From contig JACRFZ010000090.1 in the NCBI GenBank assembly GCA_016212515.1, positions 1 to 64,000 of the forward strand: DNA of 64,000 bases, in the 5' to 3' direction. Below are positions 1 to 9,766 of this stretch, one piece after another (position 1 is the stretch's first letter; each line of letters opens with the position of its first letter). The DNA is from Candidatus Melainabacteria bacterium (GTDB taxonomy: Bacteria; Cyanobacteriota; Vampirovibrionia; Obscuribacterales; Obscuribacteraceae). The notes beneath the pieces are model-generated. The model worked only from the letters and a program-made list of their open reading frames with translations. It did no database searches and was not told the origin of the DNA. The position numbers and the translations under genes were made by a program.

Positions 1-4
1 AGAA

Positions 5-1801
5 GTGAAGTATTTTAGCGGCGCAAATACTTACCAAATACTAGATGTAGAAGCCGTATCCGTGCAGGCTGCAGCGGCTGACGGAGCCCTGAAATCATTT
101 ACTTCACCGCAAGCACAAGAAATTCCCAGCCTGGCGGCTGACATCGCCATCACAGGCGGTGGCATGGGCGGTGTCGCAGCAGCCCTCTCCGCCCTCACGG
201 CAAACAGCAGCGTGACCGTGATTATGACGGAAGAAACGAGCTGGCTGGGCGGACAAATGACGAGCCAGGGAGTCTCGGCCCTGGATGAGAACAAGTGGGT
301 GGAAAGCACCGGTGCCACTCTCAGTTACTTGCAACTGCGCGACAAGCTTAGAGAAAGCTACAGGCAGACAGGTGGTCTTACGCCGGAAGCAGCACAGGAT
401 CCCCTTTTGCATCCTGGTAGATCATGGGTAACGAGACTTTCCTTCGAACCGGCGAGGGCCCTTGCCATCATAGACCAGATGCTAGCCCCCTATATTGCCG
501 CAGGTCGCTTGACGATTCTCACGCGCAGCCAAATAGTGGATGCGCACTGCCGGGAAAACAATGCCATCGAAGCGCTGCTCGCGGTTAATGTAGAAAACGG
601 CCAGTTCACAGAGATCTGCCCCAAGACAGTGCTCGATGCCACCGAACTGGGCGACCTCTTTCCTCTGGTGAAAGTGCCCTATTACACCGGCTCCGACAGC
701 AAGAGACTGACAAACGAGAGCCATGCCCCAGAGCAGGGCGACCCCGAGAACGTACAAGACTTCACCTATCCATTCGTGCTGACCTTGCATGCCGGCGAAG
801 ATCACACTATTGAAAAGCCCGACGACTACGACAGTTTCAACCAAGCCGGAAAGTTCTCACTCTTCGGCTTCAAAATGTTCGAACACTACGAAGGTTTTGA
901 TCCTGCAAGACCCGAAAATGTGAAAAACTTCCTGCCTTTCTGGACATACAGAAGACTGATAGACAAAAGCCTCTTTGACGGCAGTGTTTACCAGTTCGAC
1001 ATCTCTATGATCAACTGGGATGCCAACGACCTGCGCGGTTACAACATCATCGATAAAAGCCCCTCTATTAGAAGAGACTATCTATCACTGGCCAAACGAC
1101 TCAGCCTGGGCTTTCTATACTGGCTGCAAACGGAAGCACCAAGAGACGAAGGCGGCCAGGGTTACCCGGAATTCAAATTAGATTTGACGGTTTTGGGCAC
1201 TAAGGACGGTCTGGCCAAATTCCCCTACATCAGAGAAGCCAGGCGCCTTGCGGCAAAGGCTACCATCGTCGAAGAAGACATAGTTATCGCCGCAAACCCC
1301 GGCGTGCGAGCCCGGTCTTTTCCTGACAGCGTGGGTATTGGTCATTATCCAGTAGACATTCACGGCAGGCAAGAAGTAGAAGGTACAGCCCAGGCTACCC
1401 GTCCTTTCCAGATACCATACAGCGCTCTAGTGAGCGAGCACTGCCCCAATTTACTGGCTTGCTGCAAGAACCTGGGCGTCAGCCACATTACCAACGGCTC
1501 CTATCGCCTGCACCCGATTGAATGGGCAATTGGTGTCGCCGGCGGTGCGGCAGCAGCCCTTGCCGTAGCGGAAAATATCGACCTCAATAAAATAGCCGAT
1601 CAAGATGCAACACTGAAAAAACTGCAAACCACACTAATCGAACTGGGAGCACCACTTTTCTGGCTCGATGATATTGGTCCCAAAGACCCTCAGTTTGTTG
1701 AAGCCCAACTTGCTATTTTGAACGGGCGGGTGACGCTGTCTGAGGAGAGCTTGAGCTTCCCTTCAGCTTCAGCTCTTTTGGATCACGGGCGTTCAGTATA
1801 A
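5..1801 (+). CDS. FAD-dependent oxidoreductase (FAD_oxidored-like family), possibly 5'-truncated by the window edge
   Basis: This is a flavoprotein of the large FAD-dependent oxidoreductase superfamily; its substrate cannot be told from sequence. A dinucleotide-binding loop GGGMGG lies at residues 51-56 after a beta strand (DIAIT). It is followed by ETSWLGGQ at 77-84, typical of the FAD_oxidored (PF12831) group. The C-terminal motif with GVSHITNGSYRLHP fits the second FAD-contact region of these enzymes. No signal peptide or membrane segment is visible. The first possible start is a GTG only 4 bases into the window and no stop lies before it, so the true start may be upstream. The 3' end overlaps the convergent TPR gene by 89 bp. 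Confidence 0.85.
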   Translation: MKYFSGANTYQILDVEAVSVQAAAADGALKSFTSPQAQEIPSLAADIAITGGGMGGVAAALSALTANSSVTVIMTEETSWLGGQMTSQGVSALDENKWVESTGATLSYLQLRDKLRESYRQTGGLTPEAAQDPLLHPGRSWVTRLSFEPARALAIIDQMLAPYIAAGRLTILTRSQIVDAHCRENNAIEALLAVNVENGQFTEICPKTVLDATELGDLFPLVKVPYYTGSDSKRLTNESHAPEQGDPENVQDFTYPFVLTLHAGEDHTIEKPDDYDSFNQAGKFSLFGFKMFEHYEGFDPARPENVKNFLPFWTYRRLIDKSLFDGSVYQFDISMINWDANDLRGYNIIDKSPSIRRDYLSLAKRLSLGFLYWLQTEAPRDEGGQGYPEFKLDLTVLGTKDGLAKFPYIREARRLAAKATIVEEDIVIAANPGVRARSFPDSVGIGHYPVDIHGRQEVEGTAQATRPFQIPYSALVSEHCPNLLACCKNLGVSHITNGSYRLHPIEWAIGVAGGAAAALAVAENIDLNKIADQDATLKKLQTTLIELGAPLFWLDDIGPKDPQFVEAQLAILNGRVTLSEESLSFPSASALLDHGRSV

Positions 1802-3605
1802 GGTCTGCACTCTCGGGATTTAGTTCCAGAGCCCGCTTAAAGGTCGACATAGACGCAGACTGAGCACCAGCACTGATGGCATCGAAACCGCTCTCGGCAA
1901 ACTGATTGGCACTCAAACCTGCTTGATTAAGATGCCTGACGGCCTCTTCCGCCTCAGTCTTGTTCTTAGTCTTGCCGGCAATTTCAAGCATGATATACCA
2001 GGGGAAACTATCAGTAGGAGAAAGAGCCAGCAACTGCCTTGCCGCCTTCTTCGCCTCCGGGTAGCGACCGGCACTGGAGAGACCGGCCATATAATCGGTC
2101 CAAACATCCCGGTCGGTAGGATCGGCTTTAATGAGTTTCTCAAGGATAGCCAAACCCTCATCGTAGCGCTTCAAACACATGAGAGCCCAGGCATAATTGA
2201 TCTTGGCTTGCCGCTCCTGCGGGTGTAAATCAAGGCTCTTCTTCGCCAATGCCAGAGCCGCATCGGTCTTACCATTGAGAAACATGCAGTGCACCTGGTG
2301 CCTTTCACTCTTGAGCTTGGCACTGGGTCCGTGCTCCAGCTCCGCGCTGCGGGCGAAGCACTGCTCAGCCTCGATAGTAAAATGGTTCTCCAACAAAATG
2401 GCAGCAAGAGTAAACTGCACCGCACCGCTGCGCGGCGCCAGATTTGCCGCCACTCGGGCACTCTTGAGAGCTTCCTTAGCCTGCCCCTTCTCTTGCAAAA
2501 TGAGCGCCAGCATCTGCCAGCCGGTGCCGTCCGAGGGTTCAACCTCAACTGCCTTTCGCACAAAAGTCTCGGCCCGCTTGAGCACCTCCTGGCGGTTCTG
2601 AACGCTATAGGTAGCGATCGCTAGTTGGTTCAACCGCAGCCAGGGCGCGGCACTCCTGGGCAGGGCAGCAGCGGCTTCTCGGTAAGCCTTCTCTGCCTCA
2701 GCGGGGCGTCCCATCTGCCGCAATAGGTCACCGCAATAGAGACGGCTGCTCTCATCTCTGGAATTGAGCAGAATAGCCTTGCGAAAATATGCCAGGGCTT
2801 CTTCCTTACGACCCTTATGCCAACTTATCAACCCCAGCGTTTTGTAAGTGCGATAAGTTTGATAAGCCGCCAGATCAGACTTGGAACCATTTGACCCAAG
2901 GCTAGCTAGCAAGGTGCTCTCGGCTTCCTTCTTGCCTCTGTAGTACTGCGCCCGCCCCAGCACAGCCAGCACTTCCTTGTTTCCCGGAGCCAGCTTAGCT
3001 GCCGCCTCCGCCTCAGTAAGGGCGGCAGCAGTTCTATTCAAACCCATTAGTACCCTGGCCATTACTATGTGGCAGCGAGCATTGTTCGGCTCCCTGTCGA
3101 GGGCAATGGCCGCCTGGTTATAGGCTTGCTTACTGAAAGGCGCCCTGGCAGAAGTCCTGGCCTCTTCTCTCAACTCGAGATTAGCTTCCGCCGCCCCCAA
3201 GAGAGCCGGCACATAGTCATCATCAAGCGTCAGAGCCTCTTTGAAGGTAGCAAGGGCGCCAGTAAAGTCACTGCGCCCCATCTGCTCCCGACCGGTCTTA
3301 CACAGACTTGCAAGCCGAACTGACAGAGCGGCGGCGGCATTAGCCCCGTCTTTAGCGGCATTTGTGCCGTCTTTAGCGACACTTGCGCCGTCTTTAGAGG
3401 CACTTGTGCCGTCTTTAGAGGCAATCGCCCCGCCTTTTGAGGTATTCGTCAAGGACTGTGCGAGAACCGGAAGGTCATAGGAAAGACAGCCGGAACCATA
3501 CAAAAGTGAGACCAGAGCCGCTGCTAAAAGATAGCTCCGCGGCGCAACTTCAAAGGCAGTAGGTAGAGTGAAAATAAACTTTCTCCCAAGCAGCTCCACA
3601 AGCAA
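1713..3605 (-). CDS. Exported TPR-repeat protein downstream of pnkp
   Basis: This is a 630-residue protein built almost wholly of tetratricopeptide repeats, so it is probably a scaffold for protein-protein contacts. The N-terminus has a hydrophobic segment (about residues 24-39) ending in GSGC. That could be a non-canonical lipobox, or part of a cleaved signal ending near VLAQS. Residues 56-90 form a five-fold heptad repeat of the SKDGTSA type, and TPR units fill residues 97-600. The TTG start lies only 20 bp after the pnkp stop, so it is probably the third gene of the hen1-pnkp operon. No such TPR partner is part of the known Pnkp/Hen1 system. Its function is unknown, and the TTG start is uncertain because GTG at 3599 is also possible. 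Confidence 0.85.
   Translation of the reverse strand: MLVELLGRKFIFTLPTAFEVAPRSYLLAAALVSLLYGSGCLSYDLPVLAQSLTNTSKGGAIASKDGTSASKDGASVAKDGTNAAKDGANAAAALSVRLASLCKTGREQMGRSDFTGALATFKEALTLDDDYVPALLGAAEANLELREEARTSARAPFSKQAYNQAAIALDREPNNARCHIVMARVLMGLNRTAAALTEAEAAAKLAPGNKEVLAVLGRAQYYRGKKEAESTLLASLGSNGSKSDLAAYQTYRTYKTLGLISWHKGRKEEALAYFRKAILLNSRDESSRLYCGDLLRQMGRPAEAEKAYREAAAALPRSAAPWLRLNQLAIATYSVQNRQEVLKRAETFVRKAVEVEPSDGTGWQMLALILQEKGQAKEALKSARVAANLAPRSGAVQFTLAAILLENHFTIEAEQCFARSAELEHGPSAKLKSERHQVHCMFLNGKTDAALALAKKSLDLHPQERQAKINYAWALMCLKRYDEGLAILEKLIKADPTDRDVWTDYMAGLSSAGRYPEAKKAARQLLALSPTDSFPWYIMLEIAGKTKNKTEAEEAVRHLNQAGLSANQFAESGFDAISAGAQSASMSTFKRALELNPESADLILNARDPKELKLKGSSSSPQTASPARSK
3343..3447 (-). 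repeat. Five imperfect 21-bp tandem repeats inside the TPR gene
   Basis: Five consecutive 21-bp units each contain gtctttag or a close variant. They encode the heptad repeats SKGGAIA, SKDGTSA, SKDGASV, AKDGTNA and AKDGANA. They sit just after the export signal as a hydrophilic linker and stay in frame. Copy number could vary between strains because each unit is a multiple of three bases. Confidence 0.85.
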
Positions 3606-3625
3606 TATGCCCGCTAAGCGGCCTC

Positions 3626-6259
3626 CTACAAGCGCGGATCTACCGGCTCGCTCTCAAGGGCGAGTAGCGAGAAAACACATTCGTGCACGCGGTAGAGAGG
3701 CTCTCTTCTAACAAAGCGCTCCACAGCCTCAAGCCCCAGGGCAAATTCACGTCCGGCCAGGGAGCGCTTAGCACCAAGCCCCCTTGAGCGGAGCCGCTCC
3801 AGATTTTCGGGGCGAGTATAATCGGAACCATAAATAATGCGCAGATACTCTCGCCCACGGCACTTAACCGCCGGCTGTACATAGCCCTTGGGACCGCGAA
3901 CAATGGCAGCCAGAGGCTTCACCACCATACCTTCACCAGTAGCGGTGATTTTCTCAAAAAACGCCGCTGCCTTAGCAATACCATCTTCGCTTTCCGTATC
4001 AACCAACTCATAGGCAGTAGCCCTGAACACTTCCGGATCAATGGCGCTCAACCGGGCAAGAGTCTCCATCTGTGATAGATGATCCACACCCATATGGCAG
4101 ACCCCTTCACTGGCGATTATCTGGAAAGGAGCCAGCTTCAGATCGCTAAGCTGCGTTACCGGCCAGCAGTAATTTCGATAAGACTCGACAAACTTCAAGG
4201 CATTGGCGTGCTTGTCTTTCTCTATGGCAAGTAGGTTCTCTACAGGCAAGCCGTTAGCCAAGGCCGCCGAAAGTAATTGCGTGCGTTCACCGAGCACCAT
4301 GTCGGCGCAAGCTCCCACAGCCGCATACTGTTCTTTCAAAAGAGCCTGAGCTTTCTGAGACCAGGGCATCAGCTCGCAGTCAAGAATCAACCAGTCAGAC
4401 TGGTAGTGGTCAAAGAGTTTGGCTTCAGCCAAAGCCTTTGAGACACGCTGTAATAGCTGCTTCTCAAGCGCCTTCGACTGACTATCATCGGCAAAGAAAG
4501 CTCGCCCAGTGCGAGTATAGATAACACCAAGGCGACCTTCGCCGTCACCATCCACACCACCAACCGCACTGCCGGTAGCACCAGCCGTACCAGCCGCTAC
4601 ACCAAAGCGCCTGGCAATCGCCGCTTCATCTCTACCAACGATTACCACAGCCCTTGAGCCCATGTGCTTCTCTTCCAGCACTACCTGGCTGACGCCATTG
4701 CCCCGGTAATAGGCCAGTGCCTCCTCGGGCCTTTCAAGAAAGCCTTCTTGTTTGCTGGTCTCGCTAGGTGACATGGTTGGAGGCAAATAGACCAACCAGC
4801 GCGGATGCAGCGCAAACCGGCTCATCACTTCCAGTGCTGCTCTGGCGTTTTCTTCCCGCACTGTCACATTACCGGCCAGACGAGTAGCGACTACCCGTTT
4901 ACCAAGCACATCATCGATATTCAAGCCCTCATCCGACAGGGCACTGCTTTCGGTGGCAGCGGCAGGTTGAGCAAGGGACGCTCCGTCTTCACCTTTAGGA
5001 GTAAGGAAGGGCTTGGAAGGCTCATAGTAAACAGCGCGAGCGGGAACAGAAACCACTTCGCTTTCAGGATAACGCAGAGCCGTCAACTTGCCCCCGAAGA
5101 CACAGCCTGTATCCACACAGATGGTACGATTGAGCCAGGAAGGCTCTTCTACCGGCGTATGTCCGTATACAACGGTAGCCTTACCGCGATAATCGAGGGC
5201 CCAGTTATAACGCACAGGCAAGCCATAGGCATCGGTTTCGCCGGTGGTTTCGCCGTAAAGGCAAAACTCTCTAACGCGCCCGGACGAACGCCCCTGATAG
5301 GCTTCCTTCAGCCCGGCATGAGCCACCACCAGGCGCCCTTCATCCAGCACCAGATGGCTGACCAGTTTATCAATAAAGGTGCTTATAGACTGTTTGAATT
5401 CCTCGCTCTCAGACTCCAATTGCGCCAGAGTCTCAGCCAGTCCATGGGTGATACGAACATCACGCCCTTTGAGCTTCTTAACCAGCTTCACATCATGGTT
5501 GCCTGGCACGCAAAAGCCGGCTCCAGACTGCACCGCCGTCATACACAGCCGAAGTACATCAGGCACCTTAGGACCCCGGTCTACAAGGTCTCCCAGAAAT
5601 ATCAAGCGCCGCCCCTGGGGATGGCTCACGCTGTCAGCACCAACCACATAACCGAGTTTATCCAGAAGCTCAAGCAGTTCATCGTAACAGCCGTGGATGT
5701 CGCCGATAATGTCGAAAGGTCCTTTCTCGTGCTTGCGATTGTTCCAGAGGGGAGTACGCACCACGGAAGCGGCAGCAGCTTCCTCCGGGCTATTCAGCAC
5801 ATAGACATAACGAAAACCTTCCTCTTTCAGAAAACGCAAAGACTTCTTCAAAAGTGTCCGGTGGCGACGCACCACATGGGGGCCGAAGTCGCGGTCTGGA
5901 CGCGAAGCATTTCGCTCATGGCAGACGTTCTCGGGCATGTTGAGAACAATCGCCGCTCCCAGACAGTCATTTTCTTTTGCCAGGCGCAGCAGAGCCTTTC
6001 TGTCGTCAGGCTGCACATTGGTGGCATCCACCACAGTCAAGCGCCCCGCCGCCAGGCGTTTATCAACGATATAGTGCAAAAGAGCAAAGGCTTGCGCCGA
6101 ACAACTCTGGTCATTTTCATCATCTGAAATGATGCCTCGACAAAAATCGGAAGAAACTATTTCAGTACTCTTAAAATGCTGCCTGGCAAAAGTAGACTTA
6201 CCGGAGCCGGAAGCACCAATGAGCAGCACCAGGCACAAATCTGGCAGTTCTAACTTCAT
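3626..6259 (-). CDS. pnkp: Polynucleotide kinase-phosphatase, RNA repair (bacterial Pnkp)
   Basis: This is a trifunctional RNA end-healing and sealing enzyme. It phosphorylates 5'-OH ends, removes 3'-phosphate or 2',3'-cyclic phosphate, and carries an adenylyltransferase (ligase) domain that needs Hen1 for sealing. The kinase P-loop GASGSGKST is at residues 15-23, with D38 and R41. This numbering matches, as I recall, the Clostridium thermocellum enzyme. The metallophosphoesterase domain shows GDIHG (186-190), GDLVDRG (223-229), GNHD (253-256), HAG (from H314) and GHTP (from H367). The nucleotidyltransferase motif I EEKHMGSR places the lysine nucleophile at K531. The length of 877 aa fits the family (about 850-870). 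Its ATG overlaps the hen1 stop by 4 bp (ATGA), so the two are translationally coupled. Confidence 0.97.
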   Translation of the reverse strand: MKLELPDLCLVLLIGASGSGKSTFARQHFKSTEIVSSDFCRGIISDDENDQSCSAQAFALLHYIVDKRLAAGRLTVVDATNVQPDDRKALLRLAKENDCLGAAIVLNMPENVCHERNASRPDRDFGPHVVRRHRTLLKKSLRFLKEEGFRYVYVLNSPEEAAAASVVRTPLWNNRKHEKGPFDIIGDIHGCYDELLELLDKLGYVVGADSVSHPQGRRLIFLGDLVDRGPKVPDVLRLCMTAVQSGAGFCVPGNHDVKLVKKLKGRDVRITHGLAETLAQLESESEEFKQSISTFIDKLVSHLVLDEGRLVVAHAGLKEAYQGRSSGRVREFCLYGETTGETDAYGLPVRYNWALDYRGKATVVYGHTPVEEPSWLNRTICVDTGCVFGGKLTALRYPESEVVSVPARAVYYEPSKPFLTPKGEDGASLAQPAAATESSALSDEGLNIDDVLGKRVVATRLAGNVTVREENARAALEVMSRFALHPRWLVYLPPTMSPSETSKQEGFLERPEEALAYYRGNGVSQVVLEEKHMGSRAVVIVGRDEAAIARRFGVAAGTAGATGSAVGGVDGDGEGRLGVIYTRTGRAFFADDSQSKALEKQLLQRVSKALAEAKLFDHYQSDWLILDCELMPWSQKAQALLKEQYAAVGACADMVLGERTQLLSAALANGLPVENLLAIEKDKHANALKFVESYRNYCWPVTQLSDLKLAPFQIIASEGVCHMGVDHLSQMETLARLSAIDPEVFRATAYELVDTESEDGIAKAAAFFEKITATGEGMVVKPLAAIVRGPKGYVQPAVKCRGREYLRIIYGSDYTRPENLERLRSRGLGAKRSLAGREFALGLEAVERFVRREPLYRVHECVFSLLALESEPVDPRL

Positions 6260-7671
6260 CTTGTGAATACCCCCATTTGGGTAGGAGCACCGACCTCATC
6301 GTCCAGTTCTCCTATGGGCTGAAAACTAACCTGGTAGCCATGCTGCAAGGCAATGCTCTCGCACCAATCTTTGAATTCCTGCCTGGTAAATTCAAAGCGG
6401 TGATCACTGTGGCGCAACTTCCCCGCCGGCAATTTCTCGAAACGCACGTTGTACTCGATGTTGGGAGTAGTGACAACAACCACTCCCGGCTTTGCCTCGG
6501 CAAAGACCACCCGGGCAAATGCTTCCAGCCGGTCTTTATCAAGGTGCTCAATTACTTCCACACAGGTGGCGGCATCATAACCTTGCAGTCGATCGTCCCG
6601 GTAGGTAAGAGACCCCTGAAACACCGTGCAACCGGTGCGACTTGTACGACCAGGCACAGAAGGCTGCAAGGTCTCATCAAGACGCAACCTCTTCGCAAGA
6701 CGGCTCAGCGCACGACTGGACACATCCATGCCAGAAACGTGCTCAAAACCTTTATCTTCCAAGAGTATCTTGAGCAATTTGCCCTCACCACAGCCCAAAT
6801 CAATTACCTTACGAGCGCCGCATTTCTTGAGAGCATCAAGCACCGCCTGCTGCCTCAAGGTGTTGAGCGAGATGCGCTCCTCCAACTTCTCTTCTTCGCC
6901 GGCGGCGACTTCTTCCTCTTCGCCCTCCACCGCCTCTTCCGCCAGTTGCTCCAGGGCGCTTCTGGTCAGGCGCCGGGAATGCCTGAGGTAGCGAGAAACA
7001 ATTACTTCCTTGAGGGGATGGGCAGCCAACCAGCCCTCGCCATGGCGCAAGAGCTTTTCAACTTCAGCCTTATCGATAGAATAGTGCTTGTCGTTATCGA
7101 GCACCGGTATAAGCACATAGAGGTGCGAGAGCAAATCGCTAAGACGAGTGGTAGCCTTGAGTTTAAGCTTATAGTAGGGGCTCTCGCCCCACTCGGGAAA
7201 TTTCACATCGAGGGGGGCGCCGCTAAGCTCCACCTCATAACCCAGGGGCGTAAATAGCGATTCAATGAAGGCGGGTCCGCTGTGGCTCCATACCACAGAC
7301 ACCGTCGCCTCCAGACAAATGGCCTGGTCGGCCAGCTCTTGCCTCTCCCGGCTGCGACCGGCAAGAGCCGAGCCGAAGACCTGGGCGATAGCCACACTCA
7401 AGAAAGAGGAGGCACAGTAGGGGCGGTCGTTAACATATTGCGAAAGGGCAAAACCCGAGGTTTCAGCCCCGCTTTTGCTTTTGCGAATCAAGGCGATCGG
7501 GTCAACATCGAGCATGAGCACCGCGGTGGTACGCTCGTCGCCGACCTCGCTGTAGAACACATGGGCGGACCCAAAGCTCATGGGAAAGGTCTGCAAATTG
7601 GCCGGGTTTTTATGCAGCAAATAACCCAGATCGCCCGCACCCGCCTGTTTCATAGTAATTGTCAGGTTCAC
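6256..7671 (-). CDS. hen1: RNA 3'-terminal ribose 2'-O-methyltransferase Hen1
   Basis: Bacterial Hen1 methylates the 2'-OH at the 3' end of broken RNA before Pnkp seals it, protecting the repaired site from renewed ribotoxin cleavage. The N-terminal half (DLGYLLHKNP, then AHVFYSEV and LMLDVDP) is the bacterial Hen1 domain that activates Pnkp ligation. The C-terminal half is a SAM methyltransferase with VIDLGCGEGKLL, then EVIEHLD supplying metal ligands, TTPNIEYN, and DHRFEFTR with a further histidine. Start: the open frame reaches a TTG at 7683, but GTG at 7671 follows a G-rich ribosome site and gives the usual short N-terminus (LTIT). It is first in the operon with pnkp. Confidence 0.96.
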   Translation of the reverse strand: MNLTITMKQAGAGDLGYLLHKNPANLQTFPMSFGSAHVFYSEVGDERTTAVLMLDVDPIALIRKSKSGAETSGFALSQYVNDRPYCASSFLSVAIAQVFGSALAGRSRERQELADQAICLEATVSVVWSHSGPAFIESLFTPLGYEVELSGAPLDVKFPEWGESPYYKLKLKATTRLSDLLSHLYVLIPVLDNDKHYSIDKAEVEKLLRHGEGWLAAHPLKEVIVSRYLRHSRRLTRSALEQLAEEAVEGEEEEVAAGEEEKLEERISLNTLRQQAVLDALKKCGARKVIDLGCGEGKLLKILLEDKGFEHVSGMDVSSRALSRLAKRLRLDETLQPSVPGRTSRTGCTVFQGSLTYRDDRLQGYDAATCVEVIEHLDKDRLEAFARVVFAEAKPGVVVVTTPNIEYNVRFEKLPAGKLRHSDHRFEFTRQEFKDWCESIALQHGYQVSFQPIGELDDEVGAPTQMGVFTR

Positions 7672-7872
7672 AACAGCCCCCAACCCGCTCTCTTGTACTT
7701 CTCTTTTTCTTATCCCGATAATATAGCAATTAATCTAGTACGGCAGCTGATATGGCTCTATCGAGAATATTTCTTCAATTTCCTTGCAATGTCCGATTTA
7801 GCACATAAACCAGTGGCGAACTGTGCCCAACACAACCACTACGCTCCCACAATTTGCCTTAGGCTGATGGAT

Positions 7873-9687
7873 CTAGTGCGACTTGCCGGACAATCTGTTC
7901 AGCTCGGACAAAGCCAGCACGTATTCATCGAGCTTAAGGCTACCGTTGTCTTTAACCAAGCCTAAAACTGAGAGCCCCTTCTTGCGGTTCTTTCCGTAGA
8001 CTAAATCGAGCCCTACTATGCAAGCGTTAATTGTCTTCTGATCATTATCCTTTGCCTTCATGATCAAGTTGCGGTCGTCTACTTCTCCCAAGAGATAAGC
8101 AATCACCGCCGGCTTTGCACTACCTGTTTTTAAAGTTCGAAGAAAACGGTCAATGATCTCGCGGTCGTTCTTTATGTTGTACGGAGGCTTAACGAATTGC
8201 TCCAGCGCTGTCTTGTTTTCTATCAGTAATCTTCGATAAGTGACCACGGCAAGGCTCACTGCCTGTGGTGCGGCCTTGCCTGAGTAGCTAGCCATGTTCA
8301 GATAGGTCAACAAGTCTTTGAGCGCGTCTAAAGGCTGATTCCCAACCAGATAAGCAACGGCTCTGTCATAAAAGAGGCTGCTGTTTTTCGGACTCTTGGA
8401 AATCAAACGAGTGTAGAGAGCGGTAATATTCTTAGTTTCACCGACAGTACCACTCTTTATCATCGTTCGTTTGCTTACTGGAGCCAGATCATCCATAGCC
8501 TGCTCGTAATAGCCCTGCTTGGCTGCAAAGCGGGCATGCAGTTTGAGGGTGGAAGAATCATTGCGCAGGCTCATGGCTTTCTCCAGCGAAGCCATTGCCT
8601 CATCGTCTTTACCTAGCTTGGCTAGAATTTCCCCTTTGACATAGTGAGCCGGCTCGTCTAGTGGATTTAACTCGATCGCTTTGTTAGTATCTCGTAGCGC
8701 CTTGTCCAGTTGGTTCAGCTCCAACTCGCACTTACCCCGGATTTGCCAGGCGCCTGAAATAGTCGGATCTAAAGTCATTGCCTTGTTGCAGTCGGCGATT
8801 GCCTCCTGATAGCGGTTTAAATGCAAATATGTAGCAGCCCTATGACAAAACGAGTTGGCTTTCTTACCGTGCCCCAACTCAATGGCATGATTTGCATCGG
8901 CCAGGGCTTCGTTGTATCGGTGCAGTTGTTTGAGGACCTTGCAGCGGGTTTCATAGCTTGCAAGCAGCTTAGGGTTAAGGGCGATTGCCTTATTGAGATC
9001 GACAAGAGCATCTCTGAATCTATTCATCTCGCAGTAAAGCATGCCACGATTGTTATATGAGATTGCATTGCCCGGAGCCAATTCAACGGCTCGATTCAAA
9101 TCTTTCAAGGCCTCGTCGAGGCGATTGAGGTGGGCGAGAGCACTGCCCCTGTTTCCCAGAGAATCGCTGTCATTCGGGTCGAACTTGAGAGCCTGGCTGG
9201 CGTTGCTTATGCATGACTGCCATTTTCTCTCGTCCAAATCGATGCGACTCTTAAGACAGTAGGCATAACCAATCTTCGCATCCATAGAGAGGGCTTTGTT
9301 AATCTCCACTCTCCCTTTAGTGTATTCTTCCTTGCGAACATAGCAATTGGCCTTCCAGAGATGCAGGTCGGCGATTCCTGGATTGACTTTCAATGCCTGG
9401 TCAAAGTACCCGAGAGCCTCATCATACTTACCTTTTTCGAAGGAAATTCTGGCTAGATCTCTAAACCCCAAATAGTCATCCGGATACCTCTTTATACGCT
9501 CCAATGCCTGTTTTCTAGCGTCCTCGAGTTTATTGGCATCCATTAGCCGGTCAAACTCTTTGTATTTCTGCTCTGGCGCAGAGGCGCCACCAGGCAGCGC
9601 CGATGACTGAAAGCAAAGGCTCATCAGCACTGTCAGAATTAGGTACCGATGTCTAATCACAAGCGAATCGCCAAAAGTTTCTACCAA
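7873..9687 (-). CDS. Exported TPR-repeat protein
   Basis: This is a 604-residue protein with an N-terminal signal peptide (LILTVLMSLCFQSSALPGG). About ten tetratricopeptide repeats of the AL.D..KAI.L.P type cover residues 36-350. The C-terminal 230 residues are predicted helical and match no domain I recognise. The protein probably acts outside the cytoplasmic membrane as a binding scaffold. The open frame starts with TTG at 9687; GTG at 9660 gives a more compact signal peptide and may be the true start. It is not tightly linked to hen1, as 201 bp separate this gene's stop from the hen1 start. No specific role can be assigned. Confidence 0.85.
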   Translation of the reverse strand: MVETFGDSLVIRHRYLILTVLMSLCFQSSALPGGASAPEQKYKEFDRLMDANKLEDARKQALERIKRYPDDYLGFRDLARISFEKGKYDEALGYFDQALKVNPGIADLHLWKANCYVRKEEYTKGRVEINKALSMDAKIGYAYCLKSRIDLDERKWQSCISNASQALKFDPNDSDSLGNRGSALAHLNRLDEALKDLNRAVELAPGNAISYNNRGMLYCEMNRFRDALVDLNKAIALNPKLLASYETRCKVLKQLHRYNEALADANHAIELGHGKKANSFCHRAATYLHLNRYQEAIADCNKAMTLDPTISGAWQIRGKCELELNQLDKALRDTNKAIELNPLDEPAHYVKGEILAKLGKDDEAMASLEKAMSLRNDSSTLKLHARFAAKQGYYEQAMDDLAPVSKRTMIKSGTVGETKNITALYTRLISKSPKNSSLFYDRAVAYLVGNQPLDALKDLLTYLNMASYSGKAAPQAVSLAVVTYRRLLIENKTALEQFVKPPYNIKNDREIIDRFLRTLKTGSAKPAVIAYLLGEVDDRNLIMKAKDNDQKTINACIVGLDLVYGKNRKKGLSVLGLVKDNGSLKLDEYVLALSELNRLSGKSH

Positions 9688-9766
9688 CAGTCAATGGTAT
9701 AACAGATTCAGCCCAGAGTGAAAAGAGCACCAGAAGGGGAGGACTAGCCCGGAGTGCTCTGTCTTC

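Noticed and set aside
4805..6127. 440-codon + strand frame opposite pnkp
   Set aside because: Antisense shadow of a gene with clear catalytic motifs; no start context or protein family.
7684..7872. Regulatory element or small gene between hen1 and the TPR gene
   Set aside because: 189 bp without a convincing start, hairpin or promoter; nothing to report.
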